A stretch of 64,000 nt of DNA from Alkalihalobacterium chitinilyticum (GCF_029028005.1 NZ_JAOTPO010000003.1:310001-374000), one strand, 5' to 3'; counted from the first letter of the stretch, positions 21,989-30,874 are shown. Numbers and translations: made by a program. Notes: a model not told the origin generated them from the sequence alone.

Positions 21989-22246
21989 TTACATCCCGAA
22001 TAATGCAGCAACTCCATACCGTGCAAATGATAAGGCAAAAATAGCTACAATTGGGGAGATATCAATCATACCTAAAGGAGGAATGAATTTACGAAACGGT
22101 GCTAAGTAAGGTTCAACGATTGAACCTAAAAATTGACCGATTGAAGACTCCTTTGCATTTGGAAACCATGACATTAAGATATAAGCAATGATCATGTATG
22201 AATAAACCATAATTGCTAAATTTAGTAAAGCTCCAATTCCTTGCAT
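21989..22246 (-). CDS. ylmG: YggT-family membrane protein YlmG
   Basis: An 85-residue protein with two hydrophobic segments (about residues 5-27 and 65-83) separated by NAKESSIGQFLGSIVEPYLAPFRKFIPPLG, the YggT-family signature. The family is conserved next to sepF and divIVA in Gram-positive bacteria and chloroplasts. Its molecular role is unclear. GGTGGTGG lies upstream of the ATG. Confidence 0.93.
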   Translation of the reverse strand: MQGIGALLNLAIMVYSYMIIAYILMSWFPNAKESSIGQFLGSIVEPYLAPFRKFIPPLGMIDISPIVAIFALSFARYGVAALFGM

Positions 22247-22265
22247 TTAATTATCCACCACCATT

Positions 22266-22712
22266 CTAACGTTGTTCAAATGTTTCTTGCATCATTTCTG
22301 AAATTGACCCGGATACATCTACATTATCTGGAGTACAAAGGAATATACTTATTCCTAGCTTTTGAATGTCTCCTCCTATAGCATACACCGTTCCACTTAA
22401 AAAATCGACAATTCGCTTTCCTTGTTCATTTGATATTCGCTGTAAATTTATAATTACTGCCTTACGGTTTTTTAAATGATCTGCAATATCCTGAACTTCA
22501 TCATAAGTTCTTGGTTCAATCAAAATAACTTTTGCTGCCGATTTTTGAACGCTTTGCAAACTTACGACATTTTGATTTTTCGCTTGCTTTTCACTTCTAC
22601 GATACTGCGGTACTTCTTCTTGTGCAGCAGCTACTTCCTCATTGTACGATTCAAAATCTTGTCCATCTTCTTCTAATTCAAAAAAACGTTTAAATCTCGA
22701 TTTCATTCCCAT
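22266..22712 (-). CDS. sepF: Cell division protein SepF
   Basis: FtsZ-binding membrane anchor and ring-forming protein. The 148 residues start with an amphipathic, basic N-terminal helix ([13 protein letters not shown]) that binds membranes in this family. An acidic, Gln-rich linker follows, then the conserved DUF552 core from about residue 62 ([19 protein letters not shown] ... VIINLQR ... [15 protein letters not shown]). AAAGGAGG is 7 bases before the ATG. Confidence 0.96.
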   Translation of the reverse strand: MGMKSRFKRFFELEEDGQDFESYNEEVAAAQEEVPQYRRSEKQAKNQNVVSLQSVQKSAAKVILIEPRTYDEVQDIADHLKNRKAVIINLQRISNEQGKRIVDFLSGTVYAIGGDIQKLGISIFLCTPDNVDVSGSISEMMQETFEQR

Positions 22713-22738
22713 TTAAATTCCTCCTTTGAGCTCCATTT

Positions 22739-23413
22739 TTACCCAACAAGCGAAGATCCAATACGAATAAAAGTAGCGCCTTCCTCTACTGCGATTATGT
22801 AATCGTTTGACATTCCCATTGATAATTCTGTACAGGGTGCATGGTCAAGAGATAAGGCTTGTACTTCTTGTTGCAACAGTCGAAGTTTCTTAAAAACAGG
22901 TCTTGTATCTTCTGAATTTTCTACAAACGGTGCCATCGTCATAAGCCCTACTACTTGAACGGCTGGAAATTGAGCGAGCTCTTGGATGAAAGGAATCGTT
23001 TCATTAGGTTTAAGTCCTGATTTAGATTCTTCTCCAGAAACATTCACTTGTACAAAACATTTCAAAGGCTCTGGAGATTGCCACCTTTTTTGTATTTCTT
23101 GAGCTAAAGATAGGCGATCTAAAGAGTGCAGGTAGCTTATATGTTCCACGACATTCTTTACTTTCTTTGATTGAAGAGAACCGATAAAGTGTAAAATCGG
23201 TTCAATATCAACAGATTGTGCTTTTTCTATTAGTCCTTCAGATCTATTTTCTCCAATATGAATAATTCCCGCATCCAATGCTTCTTGAGTTCTCTCAACA
23301 GTTACATATTTGGTAACTGCGATGATCTTTACATCTTTCGAGTTGCGGCCTGACCGTTGACAGGCTGCATTAATTTCTTCTTGAATTTTATGTAAGTTAT
23401 CTTTTACTGTCAA
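22739..23413 (-). CDS. ylmE: PLP homeostasis protein, YggS/PLPBP family (YlmE)
   Basis: A 224-residue single-domain PLP-binding barrel. The PLP lysine is in IIAVTKYV near residue 35; GENRSEGL and the C-terminal SMGMSNDYIIAVEEGATFIRIGSSLVG are family hallmarks. The protein buffers pyridoxal phosphate and has no known enzymatic activity. The start codon is TTG with AAGGAGG at good spacing. It sits between ylmD and sepF as in B. subtilis. Confidence 0.94.
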   Translation of the reverse strand: MTVKDNLHKIQEEINAACQRSGRNSKDVKIIAVTKYVTVERTQEALDAGIIHIGENRSEGLIEKAQSVDIEPILHFIGSLQSKKVKNVVEHISYLHSLDRLSLAQEIQKRWQSPEPLKCFVQVNVSGEESKSGLKPNETIPFIQELAQFPAVQVVGLMTMAPFVENSEDTRPVFKKLRLLQQEVQALSLDHAPCTELSMGMSNDYIIAVEEGATFIRIGSSLVG

Positions 23414-23427
23414 TCGATCTTCCTCCT

Positions 23428-24261
23428 TTATAAATCTTCATTACTCTTCAATCCTATAAAGCTCATCATTCTTCCTGTTCTTCCTTGTTCTTTTCGATGT
23501 GAAAAAAACAAATCGGTTCTGCTAGCTGTACAATATTGACTAATTTTCACACAATGACTTGGAATACCAGCAGCAATAAGTAATTGTTTATTTAATGTCT
23601 TTAAATCTAAGAAGAAATGGCCAGGTCTCGATTCAATATAAGGTGGAGTATCTGTTTGAGGCAAGACTTGGTCAACTGCCTTTATCACATTACGATCTAC
23701 TTCATATTGTTGTTGACCAATCGATGGTCCAATTATGACCAAAATATCATTTGGATCTATACCTTCATCCTTCCAAATTTCAATCATTTTCGGACCAATT
23801 TTACCAACTGTTCCCTTCCAGCCGGCATGTGCTAAACCTATCATTCCATGCTTAGGTGAAAAAAAATATAACGGGACACAATCTGCATACAAACTGACAA
23901 GTAGAATATCTTTGTCTTTTGTGTATAATCCGTCGATGTCTTTAACAGCTGACGTTAATGATTGTGCACCTTTTCCACAATCACTACTCGTTACCTTTTT
24001 TATGTTTGAGTCATGGATTTGTTCACCTACTACCCATTGCTCAATCGGAAAATCAATCTTAACCGAAACGATTTGGCGGTTTTTTATTACAATAGAGTCG
24101 TTATCAGAAACATGTAATCCCACATTTAAGGAGTCGTATGGAGATTGACTTACCCCTCCTAGACGTGTGGTAAATCCTGCAGTTAAGTTGTGACCCTTTT
24201 TTTCCCATTTAGGTATTAATAATAGATCATCTTCCGTCTTGATAAACGGTTCATGGACCAA
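23428..24261 (-). CDS. ylmD: Laccase-domain purine nucleoside enzyme YlmD (YfiH family)
   Basis: Member of the YfiH/LACC1 family, which includes copper-independent purine nucleoside phosphorylases and adenosine deaminases; older annotations call it polyphenol oxidase. Conserved metal-site motifs are seen: AGFTTRLGGVSQSPYDSLNVGLHVSD, DCVPLYF, GLAHAGWKGTVG and the C-terminal FFSHRKEQGRTGRM. The start is uncertain: TTG at 24261 follows AGGAAGTGA and gives 277 residues, near the B. subtilis length; a TTG at 24300 lacks a site. Confidence 0.9.
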   Translation of the reverse strand: MVHEPFIKTEDDLLLIPKWEKKGHNLTAGFTTRLGGVSQSPYDSLNVGLHVSDNDSIVIKNRQIVSVKIDFPIEQWVVGEQIHDSNIKKVTSSDCGKGAQSLTSAVKDIDGLYTKDKDILLVSLYADCVPLYFFSPKHGMIGLAHAGWKGTVGKIGPKMIEIWKDEGIDPNDILVIIGPSIGQQQYEVDRNVIKAVDQVLPQTDTPPYIESRPGHFFLDLKTLNKQLLIAAGIPSHCVKISQYCTASRTDLFFSHRKEQGRTGRMMSFIGLKSNEDL

Positions 24262-24337
24262 AAAATCACTTCCTATCCATGTTTTTTCATCTAATTCCAA
24301 TCAACAAAAACTGTCATATTATTGATTGTTTTTATCT

Positions 24338-24346
24338 ATTTTAGCA
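24338..24346 (-). promoter_or_regulatory. Candidate extended -10 promoter before ylmD
   Basis: Minus strand TGCTAAAAT, an extended -10 identical to the one before lspA. No good -35 hexamer is seen. It lies in the 148-base gap between ylmC and ylmD and could drive the ylmD-ylmE-sepF-ylmG-ylmH-divIVA group. Confidence 0.4.
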
Positions 24347-24409
24347 TATTTTTCATGCAAAGAGTATTAAGATTCGTCGATAAAGCCCTTTTTTCCAAAT
24401 AACCAACCT

Positions 24410-24664
24410 TTAATAACGCTGATAAGGCTCTGGAACTTGCACTAAAATAACATCATTTCCAATTTTAACGATATTGCCCCATGGAATGACAACCTCTTCA
24501 GTCTCTCTATTGAAAAAACTCATCATTTTTCCTGTACCATTAATAATGATTGCATCAATTTGACCTGTCGATAGATTAATATCAAGATCTGATAAATTCC
24601 CTAAGCGTTTACCATTTTCCATGTTGACGATGTCTTTTGATTGTAAATCAGATATTTTCATCAT
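24410..24664 (-). CDS. ylmC: PRC-barrel protein, YlmC/YmxH family
   Basis: An 84-residue single PRC-barrel-like domain (KISDLQSKDIVNMENGKRLG ... VIPWGNIVKIGNDVILV). Such proteins are found with sporulation genes, and B. subtilis YlmC lies in the same place after sigG. Start at the first of two adjacent ATGs, 9 bases after AAGG. The biochemical role is unknown. B. subtilis ylmA and ylmB, which neighbour it there, are absent here. Confidence 0.9.
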   Translation of the reverse strand: MMKISDLQSKDIVNMENGKRLGNLSDLDINLSTGQIDAIIINGTGKMMSFFNRETEEVVIPWGNIVKIGNDVILVQVPEPYQRY

Positions 24665-24792
24665 CTTGGAATCATCCTTTCTTTTGACCATGCTATATTA
24701 CTTCATCTATATGATAAAACAACCGATAATATCTCAAAAATAAGGAAAATGGAAGACGACCTATTTGTTCCTGCAACAAGGTTGTTTAAAGA

Positions 24793-24836
24793 AAAAAGAC
24801 TGAGTAACATTTACATCATGTTACTCAGTCTTTTTA
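24793..24836 (-). terminator. Terminator after sigG
   Basis: Minus strand: AAAAAGACTGAGTAACATG and the matching ATGTTACTCAGTCTTTTT form a nearly perfect 16-18 bp stem ending in T6, directly after the sigG stop codon. Confidence 0.9.
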
Positions 24837-25622
24837 TTAGCTTTGTGCGTGTTTATTCATTTGTTGGATTGCGGCTTTTTCAAGCCTTGATACTTGAGCT
24901 TGTGAGATCCCGATTTCATCAGCAACTTCCATCTGTGTTTTCCCTTGGAAAAACCTCATATTTAAGATTAGTTTTTCCCTGTCATTTAATCGGATCATCG
25001 CCTCACGTAGCGCGATTTCTTCGACCCAATTAACATCTTTTTGCTTGTCATCACTTATTTGGTCCATTACATAAATCGGATCTCCACCATCATTGTAAAT
25101 CGGCTCAAAAAGGGATACCGGATCCTGAATAGCGTCCAAAGCGAAAACAACATCCTCCTTTGGAACATCCAGTACTTTAGAAATCTCTAGTACCGTTGGC
25201 TCTCGGTCTCGGTTCTTTTCAGCCATTAGCTGGTCACGAACTTGTAATGCTTTATAAGCAATATCACGTAAAGACCTAGATACTCGAATAGGGTTATTGT
25301 CTCTTAAGTACCTTCTAATTTCACCGATGATCATAGGGACAGCATATGTAGAAAATTTTACATTTTGGCTTAAATCAAAGTTATCAATTGATTTCATTAA
25401 CCCGATACAACCAACTTGAAAAAGATCATCTACATACTCACCACGGTTATTAAAGCGTTGGATTACGCTTAGGACAAGACGAAGATTACCATTAACCAAC
25501 TTTTCACGGGCACTAATGTCACCGCTTTGCATTTGCGTAAATAATTCACGCATTTCCTTATTCGTCAGAACTGGTAATTTCGCTGTGTCAACTCCACAAA
25601 TTTCAACCTTATTTCGTGTCAA
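24837..25622 (-). CDS. sigG: RNA polymerase sporulation sigma factor SigG (forespore)
   Basis: Late forespore sigma factor. The 261 residues begin (M)TRNKVEICGVDTAKLPVL, almost the same as B. subtilis SigG. Region 2 has FNNRGEYVDDLFQVGCIGLMKS; region 4.2 ends GISQAQVSRLEKAA. The start is TTG at 25622 with GGGAGG 7 bases upstream; a more upstream frame lies in the promoter region. In this organism, as in B. subtilis, it follows sigE but has its own candidate sigma-F type promoter and a strong terminator. Confidence 0.97.
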   Translation of the reverse strand: MTRNKVEICGVDTAKLPVLTNKEMRELFTQMQSGDISAREKLVNGNLRLVLSVIQRFNNRGEYVDDLFQVGCIGLMKSIDNFDLSQNVKFSTYAVPMIIGEIRRYLRDNNPIRVSRSLRDIAYKALQVRDQLMAEKNRDREPTVLEISKVLDVPKEDVVFALDAIQDPVSLFEPIYNDGGDPIYVMDQISDDKQKDVNWVEEIALREAMIRLNDREKLILNMRFFQGKTQMEVADEIGISQAQVSRLEKAAIQQMNKHAQS

Positions 25623-25659
25623 TTCTTTCCCTCCCAACAGGAGAATGATGTTCATGTAA

Positions 25660-25687
25660 AGTATCTCCTTGAGAGGGAAAAATATGC
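25660..25687 (-). promoter_or_regulatory. Candidate sigma-F (forespore) promoter of sigG
   Basis: Minus strand: GCATA (25683-25687) and GGAGATACT (25660-25668), fitting the sigma-F pattern GYWTA and GGNNANANT with a 14-base gap, one shorter than the usual. It ends 38 bases before the TTG start. sigG transcription by sigma-F is established in B. subtilis. Confidence 0.5.
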
Positions 25688-25777
25688 ATCTGTATTCTTT
25701 GACTATCTCTAAATAAAATTGAATGAGTTCATGGTATTACAACGTTCATAAGCATTTAAATATTTTTTTGGGGCGAT

Positions 25778-26491
25778 TTAGACCATTTTATTAAATTCTT
25801 TTCTTAATCGCTTTATAATGCGCTTTTCAAGACGTGAAATGTAAGACTGGGATATACCGAGTAAATCAGCAACATCTTTTTGTGTTTTCTCCTCATCACC
25901 AGCTAATCCAAATCGAAGCTCCATAATTTGTTTCTCGCGAGCATTGAGAGTGTGTAATGCTTTGACTAACAATTTACGGTCAACTTTTTCCTCAATTCCT
26001 TTTGTAATGATATCTTCTTCTGTTCCAAGGACATCAGATAGTAGTAATTCATTCCCGTCCCAATCAATGTTAAGAGGTTCATCAAAAGAAACTTCTGATC
26101 TAATTTTATTATTACGGCGTAAATACATTAAAATCTCATTTTCGATACAACGTGAAGCGTAAGTTGCTAACTTAATTTTCTTTTCTGGGTTAAATGTATT
26201 TACTGCCTTAATAAGTCCAATTGTACCTATACTAATAAGATCCTCAATATTAATTCCCGTATTTTCAAATTTACGTGCAATGTAAACGACAAGTCTTAAG
26301 TTCCGTTCAATTAGCATTGCCCGAACTGCTTTGTCCCCACTAGGAAGTTTACTTAATAAATGTGCTTCTTCTTCCTTAGATAATGGTGGCGGCAATGCTT
26401 CACTCCCACCGATATAATAAATTTCGTCCGGTTTCATTCCCAATCGATATAAGATTTTTTGCCACATCAACGTAAACTTCAACTTTAGCAT
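25778..26491 (-). CDS. sigE: RNA polymerase sporulation sigma factor SigE (mother cell precursor)
   Basis: Pro-sigma-E, 237 residues. The N-terminal pro-sequence ([20 protein letters not shown]) carries the membrane-associating stretch; SpoIIGA cuts it near [14 protein letters not shown]. Region 2 ([22 protein letters not shown]) and region 4 ([26 protein letters not shown]) are almost identical to B. subtilis. GAGGAGG is 7 bases before the ATG. It follows spoIIGA by 27 bases and shares its promoter. Confidence 0.98.
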   Translation of the reverse strand: MLKLKFTLMWQKILYRLGMKPDEIYYIGGSEALPPPLSKEEEAHLLSKLPSGDKAVRAMLIERNLRLVVYIARKFENTGINIEDLISIGTIGLIKAVNTFNPEKKIKLATYASRCIENEILMYLRRNNKIRSEVSFDEPLNIDWDGNELLLSDVLGTEEDIITKGIEEKVDRKLLVKALHTLNAREKQIMELRFGLAGDEEKTQKDVADLLGISQSYISRLEKRIIKRLRKEFNKMV

Positions 26492-26518
26492 GTCATTGCC
26501 TCCTCAATAAAAGTGAAA

Positions 26519-27442
26519 CTAAGCTAATTTTTTTCCTTCTCCTGCAACAAGCATCTTCGGATGAACAATACATTGATAGTCTCCATCGTTTGATAGTTTC
26601 ATATCGTTAATCCCAATCAGTACCTTCTTAACGAGATGTTGTTCATCGGCCGTCGTCACTTTAACACGATCCGGCTTGATGGCGATCATAAATTGTTGGT
26701 CTTTGCCTACTACCCGGTATGGAATGATGCGAATTCTCTCAGCAAAAGGGTGATTCTCCTGGTAGATTTTCTCCATATTTTCATAATCGAGAAGTAGTTC
26801 AATTTCTTCCTTGTTCAGCATAGAATGTAATGCATCCTTTTCTAAAACCATAACTGGAGCTCTTGAAATCGGATCATGTAATTGGTTTCCACTATCGACT
26901 AGACCCTTCACATACAACAGTTCATGCCCAATTGAGATTTCCACACTTACCACTTGTTCATAATGAATTTTCCTTGCTTCCACTTGTTTTAATTGGTGTT
27001 TTGAGAAAAGCCATACGAGAGGAAAACCAATTAAAACAAATAACCAGCTAAATGTACTACCGAAGCCTGATGTCTTCGTAAACATAACCCCATCCAAAAC
27101 TTCAACCTCGGTTTGCCAAAAGAAATGAAGTGCAAACAAGCCTCCTCCCGTCATAAAAGTAACAAAGTAAAACATAAATAAATTTTGAATAAAGTACGTC
27201 AACCGGTAAAACCCAAAAGCGATCCAAACAATTGCCATTGAGTATAATATTTTCATCCAAGGTTGGTAAAACAAATGGCCAATCGGTGTAAACATAAAAA
27301 ATACTATAAGTGATGCAAAAAGGGCTGCTAAGAATAACCGCCATTTATGTATTGTTCTTTTTAGTGTAATTGCGGTTATCCAGATTAAGAGAAAATCAAT
27401 ACATAAATTAAGAAACCAAATAACATCCAAATAAATGGTCAT
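26519..27442 (-). CDS. spoIIGA: Sporulation sigma-E factor processing peptidase SpoIIGA
   Basis: Membrane aspartic protease that activates pro-sigma-E after a signal from the forespore. The 307-residue protein has five N-terminal membrane segments (about residues 1-150) and a cytoplasmic protease domain with the catalytic Asp in GLVDSGNQLHDP. The ATG at 27442 follows GAGAGGAC and gives MTIYLDVIWFLN, matching the family start. B. subtilis has bpr between ftsZ and spoIIGA; here the two are direct neighbours. Confidence 0.96.
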   Translation of the reverse strand: MTIYLDVIWFLNLCIDFLLIWITAITLKRTIHKWRLFLAALFASLIVFFMFTPIGHLFYQPWMKILYSMAIVWIAFGFYRLTYFIQNLFMFYFVTFMTGGGLFALHFFWQTEVEVLDGVMFTKTSGFGSTFSWLFVLIGFPLVWLFSKHQLKQVEARKIHYEQVVSVEISIGHELLYVKGLVDSGNQLHDPISRAPVMVLEKDALHSMLNKEEIELLLDYENMEKIYQENHPFAERIRIIPYRVVGKDQQFMIAIKPDRVKVTTADEQHLVKKVLIGINDMKLSNDGDYQCIVHPKMLVAGEGKKLA

Positions 27443-27481
27443 TGCATGTCCTCTCATTCACAATTTGGTATGTTTTAGCCA

Positions 27482-27515
27482 AGTATATATCAGATTCTAT
27501 TTATAAGTCTGTCAG
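27482..27515 (-). promoter_or_regulatory. spoIIG promoter with 22-bp spacer
   Basis: Minus strand: CTGACA (27510-27515) and TATACT (27482-27487) with a spacer of exactly 22 bases. The B. subtilis spoIIG promoter is known for this same abnormal 22-bp spacing and needs phosphorylated Spo0A to be used by sigma-A. Two near-matches to the Spo0A box TGNCGAA lie upstream (TGACGAG at 27520-27526 and TGTCTAA at 27562-27568, plus strand), each with one mismatch. Confidence 0.75.
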
Positions 27516-27601
27516 TTTATGACGAGATTAAATAGTTATTTTGATAGATATACACTTATACTGTCTAATGAACCTGATAATTGATTGACAATTTTTTGCA
27601 T

Positions 27602-27643
27602 AAAAAAAAGAACTGACTCATAGTGGTCAGTTCTTCGTATTTT
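27602..27643 (-). terminator. Terminator after ftsZ
   Basis: Minus strand: AAGAACTGAC and GTCAGTTCTT stem (27608-27635) with an 8-base loop and eight T, directly after the ftsZ stop. Confidence 0.9.
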
Positions 27644-27644
27644 T

Positions 27645-28787
27645 TTACTTTGAACGTCTGCGTCGATTACGTAAGAACGTTGGAATATCCAGCGTATCTG
27701 CTTGTTCTGGCTGTTGCTGAACTTGAGGATTTAGTCTAGGCTCTTTTACTTCCTCTTGCTTTGGAACCGGATTACTAACTTTCGTTTGAACAGACGGTCG
27801 TTGCAATTGTGTTTTTCCTAACGTGTTACTTTCACTATCTTCAAACCCCGTAGCAATGACAGTTACTACAATCTCATCTTTTAGATTTTCATTAATAACA
27901 GAACCGAAGATCATGTTCACTTCAGGATCTGAAGCACCAGATACTATTTCAGCAGCTTCATGAACTTCGTAAAGACTTAAATTCCCACCACCAGTAATGT
28001 TCATTAAAACACCTTGTGCACCATCTACTGAAGTTTCAAGTAAAGGACTGGAAATAGCTTTTTTAGCAGCTTCTGCCGCGCGATTTTCACCCGTGGCAAT
28101 CCCTATTCCCATTAACGCAGAACCTTTATCAACCATAATCGTCTTAACATCAGCAAAGTCTAGGTTAATTAAACCTGGAACTGCAATTAAATCTGAGATA
28201 CCTTGTACACCTTGACGTAAAACGTTATCTGCTTCACGGAATGCTTCTAGCATTGGTGTATTTTTATCTACGATCTCTAGTAGACGATCGTTAGGGATAA
28301 CGATCAATGTATCTACTTTCTCTTTTAAAGCATCAATTCCACTACCAGCTTGCGTCGAACGCTTACGGCCTTCAAACGTAAATGGTCGAGTTACAACACC
28401 CACAGTTAAAGCACCTAGTTCTTTTGCAATTTCAGCAATTACTGGTGCAGCACCTGTTCCAGTTCCTCCACCCATTCCTGCTGTAATAAAAACCATGTCA
28501 GCGCCTTGTAAAGCCTCTTCAAGTTGTTCCTTACTTTCTTCTGCTGCTTTTTTTCCGATGTCAGGATTAGCACCTGCACCCAATCCACGTGTCAGTTTAC
28601 CGCCCAATTGCAGTTTGATTTCTGCTTTCGATAAATGTAATGCTTGAGCATCTGTATTTACAGCGATAAACTCAACGCCTTGTAAACCATTTTCAATCAT
28701 ACGGTTAACAGCGTTACTTCCGCCACCACCAACGCCGATGACTTTTATTGTCGCTAGTTGATCCATATCCATTTCAAACTCTAACAT
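27645..28787 (-). CDS. ftsZ: Cell division protein FtsZ
   Basis: Tubulin-like GTPase forming the Z-ring. The 380 residues hold the GTP-binding [10 protein letters not shown] near residue 107, the catalytic loop [11 protein letters not shown], a Gln- and Pro-rich linker (about residues 317-362), and the C-terminal peptide [15 protein letters not shown] that binds FtsA and SepF. The start ATG at 28787 has AGGAGG upstream. It is separated from ftsA by 189 bases that contain a repeat, longer than the usual short gap. Confidence 0.98.
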   Translation of the reverse strand: MLEFEMDMDQLATIKVIGVGGGGSNAVNRMIENGLQGVEFIAVNTDAQALHLSKAEIKLQLGGKLTRGLGAGANPDIGKKAAEESKEQLEEALQGADMVFITAGMGGGTGTGAAPVIAEIAKELGALTVGVVTRPFTFEGRKRSTQAGSGIDALKEKVDTLIVIPNDRLLEIVDKNTPMLEAFREADNVLRQGVQGISDLIAVPGLINLDFADVKTIMVDKGSALMGIGIATGENRAAEAAKKAISSPLLETSVDGAQGVLMNITGGGNLSLYEVHEAAEIVSGASDPEVNMIFGSVINENLKDEIVVTVIATGFEDSESNTLGKTQLQRPSVQTKVSNPVPKQEEVKEPRLNPQVQQQPEQADTLDIPTFLRNRRRRSK

Positions 28788-28833
28788 GTAAGGTCCTCCT
28801 AATTCATCATGTATGCCAAAAATCACTAGTAGA

Positions 28834-28965
28834 GGTTCAAAAAGTCCAATATTTGTCTAATTTTCGTTCGTCTAGTCTGCGTACCTCACGTATCAAAAGG
28901 CTACGCTGGGTACTCGCTCGTTACTGCAAGCCTCAAACTACTCGGATCTTTTTGCCTTCCTCATA
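28834..28965 (-). repeat. Non-coding repeat-like element between ftsA and ftsZ
   Basis: About 130 bases, more G+C-rich than the neighbourhood, with imperfect terminal inverted repeats GGTTCAAAAAG (left) and CTTTTTGCC (right, plus strand). The central part contains TACGTGAGGTACG and AACGAGCGAGTACCC. No reading frame of note crosses it. I recall near-identical segments in intergenic regions of other Bacillus-type genomes, but cannot verify this here. It is unrelated to the GAAAAGCG/CTGCAGCTAGAC family. Confidence 0.6.
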
Positions 28966-28976
28966 AACACGAATTA

Positions 28977-30254
28977 TTATTCAAAGAAAACTTTAAACCA
29001 ATTTTTTACTTTTTTCATACCTTCTTTATCCTCTTTCGCCTTAGGAGTTGCTTTTTCCTTCTTAGAAGGCGATTTTTCTCCTTGGTTTAAGTCAGAAACT
29101 GAAGCAGCTACTTCTTTTCCTTGGATTTTAACGTTACGGTATGCAAATTGTATCAAGCCAACTCCAGTTGTATATTGCGGTTCTCGAACACCAATATAAT
29201 CTGGTATAGCAATTCGAACGTTACTACGAAGTACTTCACGAGCTAATTCTAATACTCCCGGAACCATTGCAGCTCCTCCTGTTAGGACATAGCCACCCGG
29301 AAGTACTCCAAAACCTAAGCGCTGTACTTCTTTTTCAATGAACTCAAACATTTCATCCATACGAGCTTCGATAATGTGTGCAATATCATATTGAGAAAAT
29401 TCATCTTGGTCGTTACTACCGATGACTGAGACTTTAAATACTTCTGCATCAGAAGCTTCATCAATGTAGGCATGTCCATGCTTTAATTTAATCCGTTCAG
29501 CTTCTTCAGTAGAAGTCCTTAAACCAATTGCAATATCATTTGTCACATGGTCCCCACCAATTGGTATTACAGTTGTCGCTTTAAGCGTTCCTTGCTCAAA
29601 GATTGAAACAGTAGTTGAACCGCCACCAATATCCACAAGACCTACACCAAGACTCTTTTCGTCTTTTGAGATCGCTACTGCACCACCAGCTAGAGGTTGC
29701 AGGCAAATATCAGCAATTTGTAACCCCGCACGTTCTACACATCTTAATAAATTATGTAAGATAGTCTTAGAGCCTGTGATAATTGTTCCTTCCATTTCTA
29801 AACGAACACCTATCATACCACGAGGGTCATTAATTTCATCTAATCCATCCACTATAAATTGACGAGGGATTACATCAATAATTTCACGTTCTGGCGGTAT
29901 GGAAACCACCTGAGCAGCATCGATAACACGAGCAATATCTTCATCACCTATTTCACGGTCAGGGCTAGAAACTGCAACTACACCATGACAAGGTTGTAAT
30001 TGAACATGATTTCCGTTTACACCTACAATAACTTGCTTTATTGATAAACCGATCATTCGTTCTGCTTGATCGACAGCTCTTTTAATTGATTTTACCGTTT
30101 CATCAATATCCACAATGGAGCCTTTCTTAATTCCATGGGACTTCGTATTTCCAACACCAATGATGTTTAGTGATCCATTGGTCATTTCTCCAATGATTAC
30201 TCTTACATTGGATGTACCGATGTCTAAGCTAACATAAATATCATTGTTGTTCAT
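28977..30254 (-). CDS. ftsA: Cell division protein FtsA
   Basis: Actin-like membrane tether of FtsZ. The 425 residues have the ATPase phosphate loop YVSLDIGTSNVRVIIG at the N-terminus, the second loop GLVDIGGGSTTVS and the adenosine motif PGGYVLTGGAAMVPGV. The lysine-rich tail ends with an amphipathic helix (MKKVKNWFKVFFE) that should bind the membrane. The ATG at 30254 is 8 bases after AAAGGAGG and gives MNNNDIYVSLD as in B. subtilis. Confidence 0.97.
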   Translation of the reverse strand: MNNNDIYVSLDIGTSNVRVIIGEMTNGSLNIIGVGNTKSHGIKKGSIVDIDETVKSIKRAVDQAERMIGLSIKQVIVGVNGNHVQLQPCHGVVAVSSPDREIGDEDIARVIDAAQVVSIPPEREIIDVIPRQFIVDGLDEINDPRGMIGVRLEMEGTIITGSKTILHNLLRCVERAGLQIADICLQPLAGGAVAISKDEKSLGVGLVDIGGGSTTVSIFEQGTLKATTVIPIGGDHVTNDIAIGLRTSTEEAERIKLKHGHAYIDEASDAEVFKVSVIGSNDQDEFSQYDIAHIIEARMDEMFEFIEKEVQRLGFGVLPGGYVLTGGAAMVPGVLELAREVLRSNVRIAIPDYIGVREPQYTTGVGLIQFAYRNVKIQGKEVAASVSDLNQGEKSPSKKEKATPKAKEDKEGMKKVKNWFKVFFE

Positions 30255-30394
30255 CTGTGGCACCTCCTTTTGTTCTTTATAGCAATTATACTGCTATATT
30301 ATTACTGCAATTCTTAGATAATCAAATCAAATACCATAAATGTTTAAAAGCTCTCGCGAGAAAACAAGAAGGGAAAATTTATTTAACTATAAAA

Positions 30395-30423
30395 TAATTC
30401 AACATTAAATGTCTTTTCCCTTT
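30395..30423 (-). promoter_or_regulatory. Candidate sigma-H promoter for ftsAZ
   Basis: Minus strand AAAGGGAAA (30415-30423), 11-base spacer, GTTGAATTA (30395-30403). This fits the sigma-H consensus RNAGGAWWW and RNNGAATWW with one mismatch. B. subtilis ftsAZ has a sigma-H promoter (P2) that raises FtsZ at sporulation. The rest of the 253-base ftsA-sbp gap is AT-rich with no other feature I can defend. Confidence 0.5.
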
Positions 30424-30507
30424 TATTTTTTTGATTTTCTTTACAATTCTCACTTTTTTTTCAAAAATCTGCTTGTTTCATAACTTAAGAGACTATTTTA
30501 TAGTTCT

Positions 30508-30867
30508 CTAAGCTTTGTTCTCATTCCTTCTTTCTTTCCAATTCGACAGCATCATTCGGCGAATAACCGCAATATTATTAAAGAGTCGTACACCGAAAGC
30601 AAAAATTGCTGCTAAATATAAGTCTACACCAAGATGGACACCTAGAAAAGCTAAACCTGCAGCAAGTAGGATATTAAAAAAGAAACCGGTGAGAAAGACA
30701 TTTCCGTCAAAGCTATTTTGTAAATGTGCTCGAATTCCACCAAATAATGTATCTAATGCAGCCAATACTGCAATTGATAAATAATTGGAATATTCATCAG
30801 GAATACGAAATTCTGTAAAAAAACCTAATATCACTCCTAAAATCAAACCAATAATTGGCAACCACAT
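30508..30867 (-). CDS. sbp: Small basic protein Sbp (DUF1290)
   Basis: A 119-residue membrane protein with three hydrophobic segments and a basic C-terminus, containing NYLSIAVLAALDTLFGGIRAHLQ and FLGVHLGVDLYLAAIFAFGVRLF, signatures of the Sbp family. It always lies before ftsA in Bacillus. Function is unknown. The ATG is 12 bases after GGAGG. Confidence 0.93.
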   Translation of the reverse strand: MWLPIIGLILGVILGFFTEFRIPDEYSNYLSIAVLAALDTLFGGIRAHLQNSFDGNVFLTGFFFNILLAAGLAFLGVHLGVDLYLAAIFAFGVRLFNNIAVIRRMMLSNWKERRNENKA

Positions 30868-30874
30868 CGGTTGG

